This document shows positions 38,595 to 50,350 of a stretch of 64,000 nt of DNA, one piece after another (position 1 is the first letter of the stretch; each line of letters starts with the position of its first letter). This stretch comes from Bombyx mori (Eukaryota; Arthropoda; Insecta; Lepidoptera; Bombycidae): contig NC_085107.1 in assembly GCF_030269925.1 (NCBI RefSeq), forward strand, positions 8,184,001 through 8,248,000, written 5' to 3'. The position numbers were made by a program, and so were the translations under genes. The notes under the pieces are model-generated. The model worked only from the letters and a program-made list of their open reading frames with translations. It was not told where the DNA came from and made no database searches.

Positions 38595-38934
38595 TTTTAA
38601 TTTAAAATAACTTTATTTCCTTATTATTAATAATTTAAATTATTGAAATTTTTAAAAACTTTTTAAGCATATGATTAATTTCATTAATAAAACAAAAAAG
38701 TTCTTACATCAATCGATAAACACTATAGTTGATTTATTAAAATTTTATATCTTATTCATAATAAAAAAAAATAATTATTATATATTCTAGTTTTTTATTT
38801 TGTCTATAAAAACTAATCTGAACTTATTTTCAAATGAGTCTGCTTACTTTTTTCGTTTCTGAAATTTTGGCATTTCAAAAAATTTGCCGCCTCTCAAGTC
38901 ATGCCGCCCTAGGCCTAGGCGTAATCTATCACTG
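38444..38934. mobile_element. terminal-inverted-repeat element (MITE), possibly hAT-like
   Basis: Starts CAGTGATGGATTTAGGC and ends with the inverse of CAGTGATAGATTACGC. Subterminal GCCGCCC/GGGCGGC motifs also mirror each other. The 8-bp flanks (tacattta and tatattag) are only partly alike; TA is shared. The 491-bp interior has no ORF and carries a long AT microsatellite. Confidence 0.7.
38532..38590. repeat. (AT)n microsatellite
   Basis: About 29 uninterrupted AT units inside the MITE at 38.4-38.9 kb. Confidence 0.95.
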
Positions 38935-40496
38935 TATATTAGACTCGAATTGTTTATATTTGATAACAATAAAATTATTACTGAATGCAATTAGGTACTG
39001 CCAGTGAAAATTACAAAAAGTAATCCACTCCGGGAGGCAGCTGCGTACGGCATTTGACCAATTATGGAATGCTCGTTTTTATTGTCTCAACTTTGCACTA
39101 AGTGACCTAACTCATTATTAATATATATTACTCAATTTTCTTATAATGCATGTTACAGAGTTCTCGCCAAAAACGTAGACAATGCCAGTGCTCGCGATGT
39201 TTAAAGTGATATCGTTAAAAAATATTTTAGTGCCGAACCCACAGTGCGCTCAACAAATACAAACAGACGCCAGCTGCTTTTGTTTGATATTCAAGAAACC
39301 GATCTAACTGGTTGTAACGATCCTCGTTTCTTTATATTACACCTCGACGAACAATTTCTCTCGCTTGGGCGTTAAGTGATTACTGAAACCCTGAATCTAA
39401 AGAAAGGGCTTGAAGGAAATTTTGACAGGAAAAATAACGGTTGATAGAACGAACAGTCCGTATTTAGTAGGTACTCGTAGGCGCCAGATCTTGAATCGGC
39501 TGATTACGCACCTGCCAGATTTTTCTCATCTTAGATGGTCAACTATTATTTTTTTTCAGTTTTCACCCATTCCGTCTCAAATATCAAGTTTATTTATTGA
39601 TTATTTAAATTACTAATATCTAAGAAACGAATATGAATTTAAGAAAGAAATATAATGTAGAAATTCTTGTTTACAATAAAATTATTCAAATTAAAATGGG
39701 TCATGGAAATTAAACAGAGTGCATAGGTCAAAGTATTCTGGTTCCCTTTCTGTTTACATGCGTCCAGCGAATTTGAATAGGGTAGAGAAGTGAAGCTCTA
39801 CGATCTGTTGGTTACATGAAGTTTTCAACATTTAGAATCGTGTCCAATGACATAGCATTTCGTACACGGAAAATCGAAAATCTGAAGAAATGCGTTGTTC
39901 TCAGCAAAAACGGCACCCCATTTCCTTTACGTTAAGAAACATTTTATGTAGAATAATTGATTACTTTTACATACAAACTTCTTACAAATTCGATCACGCC
40001 TACATATTTTTAATAGCAAATCGCTGTATGAATCATTTATGCCTATACGAAATTTCCCGAAGTGAATTCACAATTTCGGCTTTTTTTATTAGTTTCCCTA
40101 ATTTATTTGCGAAGCTTGATCATGTAGTTGAAAAAATTTCATTTTACTACTCTATTCTCGTGGTTATCTTTTCTATAGAATAAGAAAGATTAAAACTAAA
40201 CTTTAATAAGTAAACTAAAGCTCCAAGAGCGAATGATTAAAACTAAAACGTTTTGTCTCCAAAACCGAGACATTCAATAAATTCCTTTGTTATTCAACAA
40301 TTACTGGAACCATTATCGAGCTTCGACGTGACTCCGAGCTTATTGGATTTGGCTTACCACACAACTAGCACTTGGCAGTTGCCACTATTGCTTCTCCCTA
40401 CAGAAATAACAATAAAAATAAAGTTAACTTCAAAAGTCTATGTAGTCACTTATATTTCAGTAGAGTTGCAGGAAATAAGTATTTAGGAAAAAAACC
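38935..40496. other. unique AT-rich sequence
   Basis: Only short random frames. Confidence 0.45.
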
Positions 40497-40597
40497 TTTT
40501 ATTTTTATTAAATGGGTGAACGAACTCACGGCACACCTGATGTTTAGTGGTTACTGGACCCGAGAGACATTATTATGTGAATTTCATCATCCAGCTT
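40497..40597 (-). mobile_element. SINE 3' end fragment
   Basis: Starts poly-T/attaaatgggtgaacgaact and fades near 40,597, directly next to a SINE body in the other orientation. Confidence 0.65.
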
Positions 40598-40606
40598 AAG
40601 ACATTT

Positions 40607-40817
40607 ACTGGTGGTAGGACGTCTTGTGAGTCCGGCCGGATAGGTACCCCAACCCCGCCTATTACTGCCGATGGAGCAGTAATGCGTTTCGGTTTGTAAA
40701 AACTGAGATCTTAGACCTCATGTCTCAAGGTGCGTTCGTTGCAAATGCCTTGTGTGCTTCGGTAACCACTTAATATCAGGGGGCCCAGAACTCGTCCAAC
40801 TATCTAACCAATAACAA
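40607..40817 (+). mobile_element. SINE 3' body, moderately diverged
   Basis: Starts actggtggtaggacgtcttg and ends near accaataacaaataaaa. Confidence 0.8.
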
Positions 40818-40867
40818 ATAAAAGGAAATGAGGTCTGTCTTAAGTGTATAGTAACTGATTCATCTTT

Positions 40868-40935
40868 CAAACCGGAATGTATTACTGCTTCGCTGCAGAA
40901 ATAGGCCTGGCTGTTGCTTCCACACGAGTAAGTAC
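40868..40935 (-). mobile_element. SINE internal fragment
   Basis: Reads accggaatgtattactgctt through the aaataggc...acacgagtaag part of the SINE in minus orientation. Confidence 0.55.
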
Positions 40936-41126
40936 CATATTAAGTCTAGGCTCAAAAGATAGCCCACTATCACTAAATAATTTATTGAAAATAGGAGAAT
41001 GGGTATACCCAAAACATTTTAGATAACTTCACTCCACGCGTAGACTGTGCTCTAGGAACATAGGTAAAGTAGGTTAATTTGCTTTTCAATTATTTTAAAA
41101 TAATATTAAGATGTTTTAATATCGTA

Positions 41127-41526
41127 CTAGAGGTCCCGTAGTAGTCGAAGTTCGACTATAATTAATTGGAATTGTAAGTTTGTACACTATTATGACTTTA
41201 TTTTATACTTCTATAATCACAAACTTCGCCAAGACTACACTATAAAAAATATTTAAGCTATTCTCAATTTGACAACAGACGTCAAGAACAAAAGCTTGAC
41301 AATAAATAGTATGCATGCGTGTGTGCGTCAAATATATGGTACGTAGTGTGTGTAATGTTTTCCTTATCGATTTAATGTATCTTTTATGCATTATTTTAAA
41401 AAAATATTAGCGTTGTGCACTTCTTCTCTATATTCTCTATAAGTGTGGAAAATTTCATACTCCTCCGTCTGCGCAATTTTCGTAAAAAGGGATACAAAGT
41501 TTTTGCTTCACGTATTAATATATAGA
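41127..41526 (-). mobile_element. non-autonomous Helitron A copy
   Basis: Reverse orientation: the CTAG end is at 41,127-41,130 with the TAGTCGAA hairpin next to it, and the TC end (read as GA) at 41,525-41,526, flanked by T. High similarity over its whole length to 62,884-63,306. Confidence 0.92.
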
Positions 41527-41845
41527 TTATTGTTAATAATTAAAAATTTATTAAAAAAGATCACTATTATCGTACAACCAAACATGATATTGTTCGAAAT
41601 TAGTAATTGATTCTGATTTTAGACGCATGATGATAAAAGCGACTTCGCTCTAAGAAGAACCATTCAAATATATTACAGCGGTCTTAAAGCGAAGCTCTTC
41701 GAACTTAAGCTGACATTTAGTCTGTTGAACTCCGATTAACTATATTGAAAATAACCATGTAATCAGTCAAACGCTAAAATTATGTTTCCTTCAGTTCACC
41801 TGACTAGTTAACAAATGAACGATTTGCTTATTTAGTTTGTTGTTA

Positions 41846-42067
41846 TCACTACATAGTATAAAACAAAGTCGCTTTCTCTGTCCCTATATCTGTCTGTCCC
41901 TATGTATGCTTAAATCTTTAAAACTACGCAACGGATTTTGATGCGGTTCTTTTTAATAGATAGAGTGATTGAAGAGGAAGGTTTATATGTATAACAGGAT
42001 CCATTAAATAGTGGAGAAATCAATAATAAATTACAGTTTCCGAAGCGAAGCGAGGGCGGGTCGCTAG
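41846..42067 (+). mobile_element. non-autonomous Helitron B copy 1
   Basis: Begins TCACTACATAGTATAAAACA after A and ends GAGGGCGGGTCGCTAG before T. Nearly identical to 49,178-49,398. Confidence 0.9.
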
Positions 42068-42277
42068 TAATTATTAAACAGGACAATACAGCTCCCAAAT
42101 GTTTAAATTTCGATAATTGTCTTAAAAAGGAGCACATAATTTTGTAAGCCTTTAAGTATATTTTCAAATCTAAAGTAGTTTGATGTTTGTTTAATATCTT
42201 TAAATTGTTGTGAGTGTATTGAATACGCTACATAACTGGCTAAAGTGTTGCCAGTTAAAATTAACGCTCATTTCATT

Positions 42278-42565
42278 ATTTAAAAAAAAAAAGTGCGTGT
42301 ACTTATGTACGCGCGTAAGAAGTTATACTTCTTTGGAATTATTAAAAATAGTTTTTGATTGCATGCAAATGATTAATTACAATAAAATATTTTTTACGAG
42401 TGTACGCGAAAGTTCACCTGCGGCTATATTCAGACTCGCCAAGTTACATCGGTCGTATTGTAATGAGCGAGTTAGTGGGCAACTTCATTTCTGTTAATTT
42501 TGTGTCACGGTGCGCGCGCATCGTAAAATTTCACTCTCATAAATTTTTCATAACGCGCCTAAAGA
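42278..42565 (+). repeat. dispersed repeat, copy 2
   Basis: See the copy at 6,346-6,695; same end blocks in the opposite orientation, with a shorter, unrelated middle. Confidence 0.8.
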
Positions 42566-42729
42566 ATATAACTTCAAATATTTTTAATCTCGCATTCGTT
42601 ATTATCGTTATATTATTTCTGACGTTTCGAATACTGTATAGTTTCTGTAATAACAGACGACTGAGACGTCGTCGATGTTTTGCTGCTACCGCGCTTATAG
42701 TGACAGTAAAAAAGCCGCGAGAAAAACTA

Positions 42730-42965
42730 TAAAATATTTTTTTATTGCCGTTGTAGGCAGACGAGCATACGGCCCATCTGATGAATTCAAATTCAAAAAT
42801 TCAAACGCTGCCTAACCTTAAGTACTCTCCAGAAGCCTTATTTGAAGAAAGACATGTCATAGCGCTCTGGAAACACCGTGGAGGGAAGCTCATTCCGGAT
42901 GGTACGTGGCAAAAAAGATCTCTGGAAACGCACTGTGGATGAACGCAGTGGCTCCAGGTAGTATG
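42730..42965 (-). mobile_element. LINE 3' tail extending into the ORF C-terminus
   Basis: Poly-T/attgccgttgtaggcagacg, an internally rearranged middle (repeated aattcaaa), then the reverse of the C-terminal codons to about the SFLPRTIRLWNE region. Confidence 0.85.
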
Positions 42966-43555
42966 AATGAATTCTACTTCATGATTTTGAAAGTGATTTT
43001 AAATAGCCTACGACTCCCGAAAAGCGAACTTAATACCCCTTTATTTACTTAAAATCTATTCAAATAGTATGTAATATTAAAATATTTATTTTCGTTGGGC
43101 TGAAAATTTATGCGAGACCGTTTTATATCTTTAGAGGAAACAGCTTTGATCCCGTACCTGATTAATTATGAGGGACTAACGTATGTCGTGTTTTACATAA
43201 ATAATGTGACGCACGCAGAGACTTTAAAGAAACGATCCATCATGAGACACCTGGTTGGTTCCCACAGAAATGTAAAAGCTTTAAAATTTTCTCGACGCTT
43301 TTCACGTAACTTCATTCGTGGCTTTAATTATACCTGCAGTTTTATTTATTTAAAAAGCACGCTTCCTGTAATATGAATTCCTGTGTATCAGTTAAATATT
43401 TATTTAAGCACTCATTGTTATTTTTTAGCTGTACACAATTTCTTAGGAATATTTTTAAAGCACTTTAACAATGATAATAAAACAAAAGAGATTTTACTAA
43501 TTTTGATTTTAAAATATGCGATCCAATACGTGTTAAAGTCCAATTACAAGTATTT

Positions 43556-43697
43556 TTTTATTTTATAGCTTAGGTGGGTGGACGAGCTCCCGGCCCACCT
43601 GATGTTAAGTGGTTACCGGAGCCCATAGACATCTACAACGTAAATGCCGCGACCTACCTTGATATATGAACTCTAAGGTCTCAGTTTTACAGCTAAT
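43556..43697 (-). mobile_element. 5'-truncated SINE 3' end
   Basis: Poly-T/atagcttaggtgggtggacg to aaggtctcagttttac. Confidence 0.8.
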
Positions 43698-44942
43698 GTC
43701 GTTTTTATTAATTTCAAAGGCTAAAGTTGACGAACTCCGTCAATTTCAAATTAAGAGCACCAGCTATAAAAAATTAACGTGAGCTTCGTCGGAAACTAGC
43801 TACCAAGAAAATAATATTTTAAGCTCGTGGCACGATAAGTAGCTCGTGGCCCGACGAAAGCTTCATTTTACGGCAGAGTCGCTTCAACACTTAAGAGGAA
43901 ATGCGGGTTGCGCTTAGTCTATACAAACGGATTTCCCTGTTTCCTCCCTGTATAATGACACTGCATAAATATTTAATACAACACAATCTATATATATTCG
44001 CTTGCCTGGCATCTATCGAGTAAGAATACCCCGTTTTCTTTATATTAATGAATTATAAGTGTAAAGAACTATCTGATATTAAGAAAAATACGTATTTTCC
44101 GTAATATTCTAGGCATTTCATTCGTATGTAACAAATGCGAATAGGTTTTACGAATAAAATAAAAAAAAACACAATATTTAAGGCATAAATAAAGTATTAC
44201 TTAATTTTGTTTGAAAAATATTACAACATTCTAATTTTAGAATTCGAAATGTCTTCTTTTTATAGGTATTTTTAGATCAAGCGAGGTGAGATACTCTTTC
44301 AAATTTTCTGTGCTCATATATCCTCTTGACTGATAATTACAAAATTAAAATATTTAAAGGTATAAGAAATTACAATATAATAGCTCCATTTCCGTTTGTC
44401 AGGTTATTGTACGTCTTGATATCTATGTTTCGAATTAATATTTCGATTTAAATAAATTACAATTGGGTCTTTGACACTGACGTAATCTTATTATCATGCT
44501 CGGAGCACGATGTAGGCTATGGTACGTGACTAGAACGCGTAATTCTACTAAGATTTAACAGATCCCATCGTGTTTATTCAGCACGGCCTGACCCGGGCTA
44601 CCTGCACTTACTCGAAGGTGATAATCTTATGTGAATGTTTATTTATTTATGTTAACTCATTATTTGCAAAAACATATGCCTGCTTTTAATTGATTATTTT
44701 TTTAATGCGAATTTTATTATAATATATTATTTATTATTATAAACCAACGCTTATAGATGACTCTTTATATTACTGTAGTCTTTGAAACACCGAAAAGAAT
44801 AATAATATGTGTATTGACCATAATAAACGCGAGATTAAGCCATAAAATTAGGTTTACTTATATCGCGAAAACGGTAGAAAATACCGTAGGTACATTTTAT
44901 TAATAATATTCGCCTTAAGTAGGCTTTCCTCAGAGAAATAAA
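43698..44942. other. AT-rich sequence upstream of NOS1AP exon a
   Basis: Probable intron. I looked for the preceding NOS1AP exon (EAFQHGI..xAK-like) and did not find it. Confidence 0.45.
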
Positions 44943-45016
44943 AGTTCTTGTAAAATTCATTTATATATAATAAATAATATATTATATATATATAATAAAT
45001 GAATTTTACAAGAACT
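44943..45016. repeat. perfect 22-bp inverted repeat just upstream of NOS1AP exon a
   Basis: Left arm 44,943-44,964 (begins AGTTCTTGTAAAATTC) and right arm 44,995-45,016 are exact reverse complements, around a 30-nt AT loop that is itself nearly self-complementary. The right arm ends 42 nt before the exon at 45,059, in the region where the branch point would lie. Confidence 0.9.
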
Positions 45017-45058
45017 GGTATAATAATGGTCGTTCAAATTTGTATTTCTTTTTTTCAG

Positions 45059-45130
45059 TACATTGGAACAATGGATGTGCCTCGACCGACAAGCCGCGTT
45101 GAGATTGTTGCTGCTATGCGACGTGTTCGC
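45059..45130 (+). CDS. Nos1ap: NOS1AP (CAPON) orthologue, PTB-domain exon a
   Basis: This exon reads YIGTMDVPRPTSRVEIVAAM followed by RRVR (24 codons, phase 0 at both ends). It is bounded by a pyrimidine-rich acceptor ending in cag at 45,058 and a strong donor, gtaagt, at 45,131. It corresponds almost residue for residue to the start of the phosphotyrosine-binding (PTB/PID) domain of animal NOS1AP, where the equivalent segment is KYVGSLDVPRPNSRVEI. NOS1AP is a cytosolic adaptor that in vertebrates links neuronal nitric oxide synthase to partners; the worm relative DYC-1 acts with the dystrophin complex in muscle. The preceding exon, which should end in a FxAK-like motif, was not found in the window. 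A 22-bp perfect inverted repeat lies just upstream in the intron. Family assignment is very secure; gene symbol by orthology. Confidence 0.95.
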
Positions 45131-45201
45131 GTAAGTACTTCTTTTATAATATTGTACAATATTGTTTCTTGTTTCTATTAAACGTGGGCATAAAATAAAA
45201 G

Positions 45202-45316
45202 CGGTAAGCAGCGGCTTAGCTCTACCCCTGGTATTGCTGAAGTCCATGGGCGACGGTAACCACTTACCATCAGGTGGGCCGTATAGCTTGTCTGCCTACT
45301 AGAGCAATAAAAAAAA
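45202..45316 (+). mobile_element. LINE 3' tail in a NOS1AP intron
   Basis: ggtaagcagcggcttagctc to agcaataaaaaaaag, about 70 bp after exon a. Confidence 0.88.
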
Positions 45317-45953
45317 GAAAAAAGTTGTTAATTTTTCTTTTAAGCTTCAATATATATTGTCTTAAAAAAATCACGTACAAGTAGATGCGTCATTTATTTT
45401 CATCATTTCTCAGTATTAGACAAGTGAAGAAGGTTTTTCCGCTGAGAATAAAAAATGTGTCTGTTGTCTGGTCGCTTCGCACTGAATAAAAATGGCTCAC
45501 GACGGCTGAAAATCTCTAATCTGAAGATTGAATAATTTATTATTGTTTGCGTAAACAACAAGGGTACAAAACGAGCCCACTTCTGCTTTCACCTACCAAT
45601 AGGATTTCCCTTCGAGAAGGAATTTAATAAAAGAATTCGTTCAAGCGGACGCGCTCTTTTTAAACAACAAAAAAAACATCTATTACTCTCGACTTCTCTC
45701 GAATGTGTAATATCATTCCTAAATTCGACGGTAACTTCGTAACGTTTGATAATTTTCTTCGCATTTTCTCTTTGACGAAGCAAGAGTAATTTTGACAATG
45801 CTCATCCGTTTCGTGACATGAAATTTAAAACATTCAGAAATAAAATTGCACACTCACCGTGCTATGTATTACGATATATTTACGGAGTGCAAACAATGAA
45901 TGAGGGGATCATAAATAGTTAGAAATTTTGGACGGCATTGTTAGAATATTGAA

Positions 45954-46401
45954 GTCGTCGTGGCCTAAAAGATAAGACGTCCGGTGCAATAGTGTTGAAG
46001 CGATGCACCGGTGTTCGAATCCCGCAGGCGGGTACCAATTTTTCTAATGAAATACGTACTCAACAAATGTTCACGATTGACTTCCACGGTGAAGGAATAA
46101 CATCGTGTAATAAAAGTGAAACCCGCAAAATTATAATTTGCGTAATTACTGGTGGTAGGACCTGTTGTGAGTCCGCGCGGGTAGGTACCACCGCCCTGCC
46201 TATTTCTGCCGTGAAGCAGTAATGCGTTTCGGTTTGAAGGGTGGGGCAGCCGTTGTAACTATACTGAGACCTTACAACTTATATCTCAAGGTGGGTGGCG
46301 CATTTACGTTGTAGATGTCTATGGGCTCCAGTAACCACTTAACATCAGGTGGGCTGTGAGCTCGTCCACCCACCTAAGCAATAAAAAAAAAAAAAAAAAA
46401 A
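45954..46401 (+). mobile_element. full-length tRNA-derived SINE (Bm1-type)
   Basis: A tRNA-related head with pol III box A (TGGCCTAAAAG) and box B (GTTCGAATC) is followed by a central region and the common 3' body (from actggtggtaggacc), ending gcaat and an A run. Length is about 448 bp. The translated internal frame is identical to that of the copy at 22.2-22.6 kb, so both are young. The name Bm1 is from memory of the silkmoth SINE of this size and is inference. Confidence 0.9.
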
Positions 46402-48915
46402 GTTGTATGTTTTAAACTATGAATTCACTTCACTAGCAAATGTTTCACTAGCAAAATTCTCTTTTGTATGTAATGATTAAAAAAAATATATTTCTACGAT
46501 ATGTTGTCTAATATTATTTTCATCTGAAAATGTCTAAATCTGGATGTCATTAATTTAAAACAATCCTAGGGAATTAACAAAGAAGTACAAATTTGTTTTA
46601 GCTTAGTGTTTAAAAGAAAGATCTTTTTTTTTTTAAATTGTGTTTGTTAATTTTGACTTGCTATAGCACTTGTCAATGGCTTCTGAATTAGTGCTTCCAA
46701 TCGGGAATTTTAATCTAAAGATCAAGATAAACGCATCAAATTGGTCCTCTGTACTTGTTTTAAGAAAAAATATTGTAAATTAAACCCTTGAAAAAAATGG
46801 TTTCTGCTTGTCATGAGAACTTGGAATGAAAAATATTGTATTTATTTATAACAATAAGAAATAGTCCGTAAATTGAGTCAGTGGCATGATGTTGACAAGG
46901 CAAATTTAGCACATTTTCAATTAAATATGACGTTAACAAATAACCGCTATTATCGTAGGCAAATGTGGTTCAGAGATGGGTCTGATCGTGTCATATTGAA
47001 ATGTGACATGACATGCGTGGTGACGTCGTCACGGCTTGAATATAAATGAAACGCAGCGGCCCATATTTACAGAGTAACTGAAAAGCATTGCACTGTGTGC
47101 GAATTCATCTTTTCGTAAAAATTTCCGGCCCACTGAATGACATCGAAGCAAAGGTGTGTTATGTAAAGGGGACCTTTTAGGAAATTTCGTGAATATTTTC
47201 CCATTCACCTCGAGTATTTTTAATGGAGGGAAACTCCAGACCAAACTTTAAACAACATTAAGTAGGAAGGGATCGTAGTTAAAATAAGGACCGTGAATTT
47301 TAGCTACAAAGAACGGGAAAACGAAGCCCTTAACAGTATCGCTATCCTGACGACCCGTAGACATTTGCAAGTCCATTTCAAGAGCCCAACCATTTGGCGT
47401 TACGACACTTGAATACAATTCCCTCATCCAAATGGGTCTTTATTATATTTTCATAAATTTGATATTTATTGGCTTTTGACGTTGAAATTCCGTTGTTCCG
47501 TGTAGTAAATATATATTTAACGATATTCAAACGATTTTCAGTATAAAAATGTTTATGATGTTTTAATAAAATACTAGTTATTGATTTAATTTTTCAAAAA
47601 TTTAAAGCTGTTTATTACTCGAACATACTACAAATTATTGAAATATTAAACACATTTTCAAATGAAAATCATCATTTTTATGATTGTGATAAGATTTAAA
47701 AAATCATATCTTATCTTATTATTTCGTCTTATAAGCCATCGGAGATGCAAGAAAAAAAATGGCATGTTTCACATCACTCCAATTTTACTAATAACTTTAT
47801 AATTTAAGCACCCAGTTTCCCATTAAAGATTTTTGAAAGACTTATACATGTTACTTATAAGTCCGTCATGCTTCAGACCTACTTTTGTCAGTACATTTCA
47901 TTACGCGTTGACCCTAACTCTAGAGTTCACATTCCTAACTACTTTAAAATTAACACTTATTGCCTTCTTATAGCTTTATTGAAATTATCATCGCTTAAGT
48001 AATTAACGCTTACATTACATCAACTCGTGGATCTGGGTATGATGAGCTATACACATTTCCATAATCCGTTTATGTTGAATGAATACTAACATTATTTCAT
48101 TATCATTCATGATACAGTGATAGCTGGAATTTTCTGAGGGACGCCTCCTATATTTCTTGTATCGTATACATTACGCGTTGAGCTCTGATTTTTGAGCGTT
48201 ATTTTTGTAATATTAAATGAATTAAAATTTGCTTAAAATCATAATATTTTTTCCGCTTCTTAAACAGCAGAAAAACTTTCAGTTCATTTTACGAAAGTAT
48301 ATACGTGTATGCATGCGGTTGTAAAGTGGTTCGAAATAATGCAATTTGGTGCGCAGGCGGTAGAAATATTTTAGAAAATTAAAGCCTGGCTCGGTGAAAA
48401 CAGAAGCCGTGAATCACTTGATGCTTGCTCTCCAGGTCCTAGTCTTCTCGCGAATTCCTTAATAGTGTTTTAGCGGGAAACAGGAGACGAGTTCCTCACA
48501 AATTTAATTGAAAGTTCTGGTACGATGCGTACCGCTGAAACACAAGCGGATTTTAAATTATAACTTAATATTTTTAGTTAATGTTGCGCGTTGATCGTAA
48601 AACCGCAGGGCTGCGAATGGAGCGTGTATGAGTTCCAAATTTAAAATTAGGTTCTTTAGTAAAAAAACATTTTAAATTAACGTCTTCAAGGACGATTTAT
48701 TGTATTCCAAAGAGGCGGCTTTACAGGTGTATACATTTTAAATTCATAGCAGTGTTGAAGATAAGAAGGGGCACATTCAATAATGCTTTATCCTTACTTT
48801 GAATGAGTTCAAAACGTTAATACAATAATAACGATGAGTTAAAATAAGATTCCCGGTCTTTCATGAGATAGTGAACAATAGAAGCTGTAGATATAAAAGT
48901 TGTTTTTTTTTTCAG
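46402..48915 (+). other. NOS1AP intron sequence
   Basis: No repeat recognised. A palindromic gtgacgtcgtcac and a TATAAA-like box at about 47,020-47,045 are noted but not called. Confidence 0.5.
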
Positions 48916-49014
48916 TATGAATTCAAGGCTAGAGGAGTGAAGAAACGCAAAGTGATCGTAGATGTGTCGACTGATGGCGTCCGAGTTACTACCAGGAAGA
49001 GCAGCAAGGGAAAG
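48916..49014 (+). CDS. Nos1ap: NOS1AP orthologue, PTB-domain exon b
   Basis: A 33-codon exon starting YEFKARGVKKRKVIVDVSTD and continuing GVRVTTRKSSKGK. The acceptor is a long T run plus cag (48,913-48,915) and the donor is gtcagt at 49,015. Both ends are phase 0, so it joins exon a (45,059-45,130) cleanly, at the same junction as in vertebrate NOS1AP (after RR-I/V-R, before YEFKAK). It encodes central beta strands of the PTB fold; the basic stretch at its end corresponds to the lysine-rich segment of the human protein. The intron between exons a and b is about 3.8 kb and carries a LINE tail and a full SINE. The intron after it (about 3.3 kb) carries a Helitron, a LINE tail and an R1-clade fragment. 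Confidence 0.95.
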
Positions 49015-49177
49015 GTCAGTGATCTTTGATTTATCGAATTTGTACAATCAAAAGACAATTAACAAACTTCCTTTTAAGTTATGATTTTTAGATGTAAGTT
49101 TTTTTTTCTAATTTAAATGTAGCCTCTGATCTAGTTAGATTAATTAGTCTACTAATCAACTAGAAACATTATATTTA

Positions 49178-49398
49178 TCACTACATAGTATAAAACAAAG
49201 TCGCTTTCTCCGTCCCTATATCTGTCTGTCCCTATGTATGCTTAAATCTTTAAAACTACGCAACGGGTTTTGATGCGGTTTTTTTAATAGATATAGTGAT
49301 TAAAGAGGAAGGTTTATATGTATAATAACATCCATTAAATAGTGGAGAAATCAATAATAAATTACAGTTTCCGAAGCGAAGCGAGGGCGGGTCGCTAG
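49178..49398 (+). mobile_element. non-autonomous Helitron B copy 2, in a NOS1AP intron
   Basis: Same ends and interior as copy 1 with only a few differences; lies about 160 bp after exon b of the NOS1AP gene. Confidence 0.9.
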
Positions 49399-49862
49399 TG
49401 AAGAATACAAGGATTTATTTAATAATTTTATATGTAAACTAATAATTCATTACGCGACATGCGTAGCAAGCATCGCGTCTCAGTATTTATATGAAACTCG
49501 TTTAAATATATTAAATATATTGAAAGTAAAATCGTGAAGCGCACGTCGTTTCGGATTTGAAGTTAAATTGAAAACTTCGACGGTTTCCGACCGACCGTGG
49601 GCCCTATTCATATCGGCGCTAAAGCAATTTCAGTGGATTTTGGTGACCTCGCATTACCGCACAGCTCGAGCAATTTACGGTTAAGTCTTACAAACGGAAA
49701 GGTCGTCGAAATAAATAGAATGACCCACCGACCCTAAATTTGTCTTGAGTGAATTACGATAGCGTCATTAGAAACAGAATCGTTAGAGATAGGACGCGCT
49801 TAAAACTGATGGAATTATATAAATCGGATTACGCAAATATGTTCATATAATGTAAAATGCAT

Positions 49863-49890
49863 GCAAAAGCAAAGCAAAGCAAAAGCAAGC
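49863..49890. repeat. short AAAGC tandem repeat
   Basis: Repeated aaagc units in the NOS1AP intron after exon b. Confidence 0.7.
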
Positions 49891-50235
49891 AAAAAAAACA
49901 ATAAATTATATTTGAAATTGAAGTATCATAAATTTCAAATGATTACAATAAATATATAGATAACTAAAATTCCTATTCTAAGTAAACGTTTTGTAAGTAA
50001 CAGTTGAGCGGAATATGCTTTTTGGAATCCGTCACCTTATAGGTTACACTAAAAGACTCTCTGTAGTTACTCATACCAAATGACCTTTCATTTTCTTCCA
50101 TGAAAGAAATTGCTTAATGCGAACCGCACCTTCTTCTTCTTCTTCTTCTCACCATAGAAGATAGACATCACCCTGTATATAACTGCTGCCATTAGTCCTG
50201 GCTTAAAAAGTGCCTCACTTCAATCATGATAAAGA

Positions 50236-50350
50236 CGGTAAGCAGCGGCTTGATTCTGCCTCTGGCATTGCTGAAGTCCATGGGAGACGGTAACCAATCA
50301 CCATCAGGTGGACCGTATACTCGTCTGCCTACAAGGACAATAAAATAAAA
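50236..50350 (+). mobile_element. LINE 3' tail in a NOS1AP intron
   Basis: ggtaagcagcggcttgattc to aggacaataaaataaaat. Confidence 0.88.

Noticed and set aside
42400..42732. 110-codon frame
   Set aside because: Lies in a dispersed repeat; the copy at 6.3-6.7 kb does not keep the same frame.
45954..46035. Possible tRNA gene (good box A and box B)
   Set aside because: No closing acceptor stem and continuous with a SINE body; the same holds for 22,560-22,633 and 57,655-57,715.
45992..46222. 76-codon frame identical to one at 22,365-22,595 on the other strand
   Set aside because: Both lie inside full-length SINE copies; identity reflects young repeats, not a gene.
47015..47075. Possible promoter (gtgacgtcgtcac plus TATAAA)
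   Set aside because: No initiator at the right distance and no following exon; likely chance.
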